A stretch of 64,000 nt of DNA from Hydra vulgaris (Eukaryota; Cnidaria; Hydrozoa; Anthoathecata; Hydridae). Below are positions 62,660-64,000 of the stretch, in pieces. The stretch is from NCBI RefSeq assembly GCF_038396675.1, contig NC_088924.1, positions 29,668,501 to 29,732,500 of the forward strand. Direction: 5' to 3'. Under the pieces are notes generated by a model. The model was given only the letters and a program-made list of their open reading frames with translations. It did not search any database and was not told the DNA's origin. The position numbers and the translations under genes were made by a program. Positions within the stretch are counted from its first letter, which is position 1. Every line of letters starts with the position of its first letter.

Positions 62660-63294
62660 AAAATTTCGGACCTCTTACATCAACATCTGCTATGGTGTTT
62701 GAAAATGTGGATTGCCAACTAAAAAGGTCTGTTTCAGGAACTAAAAGCCATGGAAGACAAATGGCTGAAGAATTTTTTAATTTCAGATGAAAGACCACTT
62801 AACAACTTTTTCTTTGAATCCATTTGTTTTAGTCGCAGCACAAAATATATCGGATAAGTTGCGGAAGATGGATTTAAATGAGTTAAATATTGACCTAAAT
62901 CTTTATCAGTTTTATAACCGTTTTAGTGTTACTGATAGAACTTTTCATGCTTATCATTATGGTAAAAAATTAAAATCAGCTTCGTATTATGCATATCTAA
63001 TAGAATTTAATGTGTTTGTGAAAATTTTGTTCATTGCGCATTACCAAAAGACAAATCTTGTGTATATGTCAATTATATAAAAATGTAAATAAGTTTCATT
63101 ATCATATGGATTCTTTTAATATTCTTAACAAAATCAGGTATATTTTGTCAAACATATCTCCTTATATGTTGTTGAAAAAGTGCAGGTTAGCTGTTTTTGA
63201 TTCAAGCAAATTTACTCGCTATGCTCTTGTAAAAAAAACTAAGAAAATATTTTATGGTGTTGTTATTCAAAATAATTATGAACATAATTAGGTT
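62660..63294 (+). pseudogene. Transposon-derived ORF remnant of uncertain family
   Basis: The first frame reads FENVDCQLKRSVSGTKSHGR and ends at a stop near 62789. The overlapping frame 62787-63080 continues KDHLTTFSLNPFVL and LYQFYNRFSVTDRTFHAYHY, and after another shift 63105-63291 ends KIFYGVVIQNNYEHN. The FEN...GT..HGRQ phrase recalls the C-terminal part of some CACTA-like transposases, but I cannot confirm this. It may be the sequence into which the Ginger element inserted. Confidence 0.4.
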
Positions 63295-64000
63295 TTATTT
63301 TTATTTTTTAAATTTTAAAAATTTGAATTTGTATTCTGTTTTTTGTATTACGTTATATTTGCTTTAGAATATTCTTTTTTTAAGTTGTTTTTTCTGTTTA
63401 CAATAATTTGTTTTATTAATGAATAAAACATCAAACTCAATTTATAACTGTGACAAGAGTTTGTTGTTAACAATGATCTAATTGATATATTTTTTTTTTT
63501 CTATTTTGACTTTAAGTAGTGTTTTTTTTTAGTAGTTAAATAGGTTTGTTGAGAAAAAAAAAAAAAAAATTTTTTGCGGATAACAGATGGATACGATAAA
63601 TATCTATTAAATATTTTTATTTTTGATACAATTATTAACTGTTTTTGGATAACTGTAAATAAAGTTTTCCTATTATTTTAATTAGATTAATTGAAAAATT
63701 TATAATTCAAACATGAATTTTTATTTTAAACATTTTTGTTTTTTAATTACATTTACATTTTTTGATTTAAATAATATCAAATAAAGAAAAGATAACGAAA
63801 AGCTATTCAAAATTTCACAATTCCAAAATAAGGTTAAATAAGTTCTTTTATTAAATGTATTTTATTACAATTATATCAAGTTATAATAATATTTTAAAAT
63901 AGTTCATTATAAATACAGGTATGGTCGAATGAAAGACAAAGACAATTGAATAATTCTGACTGGAATTTAATTGGCACATTGTAAAAAATGTTCATACCTA
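63295..64000. other. AT-rich stretch with no recognised feature
   Basis: Homopolymer runs only. No supported gene. Confidence 0.4.

Overview
AT-rich animal genomic DNA, most likely from a cnidarian such as Hydra. The reasons are the very high A+T content, long (TA)n tracts, the 3' exons of an animal Na+/K+-ATPase alpha subunit, and a dense load of Polinton/Maverick, Ginger, hAT, Tc1/mariner and CR1-like LINE sequence. The species call is inference from composition and family content.

Layout. Positions 1-2625 look like an intron of the Na+/K+-ATPase gene filled with decayed LINE and hAT sequence. Three terminal exons follow at 2626-3294. From 3.3 to 16.2 kb there are only decayed mobile elements (LINE, mariner, hAT, pogo-like, small foldback elements) and unassigned AT-rich DNA. 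Positions 16250-33866 are one Polinton/Maverick, a virus-like integrating DNA element, with inverted termini of about 270 bp and a 6-bp target duplication CCCCGT. It sits inside the 3' end of a Tc1-like transposase gene. It carries a phospholipase-A2-like domain joined to an integrase, a small zinc protein, an FtsK/HerA-type packaging ATPase, several virion-type proteins, a major capsid protein, an NPNAI-repeat protein, a protein-primed DNA polymerase B, an adenain-like protease and a fibre-like protein. Almost every one of these genes is broken by stops or frameshifts, and a LINE, itself split by a hAT element, lies inside it.

Positions 35109-39801 and 44826-49567 are near-identical inverted arms of about 4.7 kb. 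They hold two copies of a multi-exon SWIM/MULE-type transposase-like gene. In both copies an exon is split by the same 909-bp foldback element with a tRNA-like centre. The right-hand copy is the more complete one and ends in a PHD finger. The 5-kb spacer contains a truncated hAT.

Positions 49801-62483 are a complete-ended Ginger1-like transposon of 12.7 kb (termini TGTCG/TGTCA, target duplication GCAC). It encodes an integrase followed by CXC-like, Ulp1/C48 protease and PHD segments, plus a second multi-exon gene that I do not recognise. The last 1.5 kb holds another transposon-derived ORF remnant.

The genes do not form one pathway. The Polinton genes together make a replication, packaging, capsid and integration module, and the Ginger genes an integration module. 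Only the ATPase exons look like an intact host gene.
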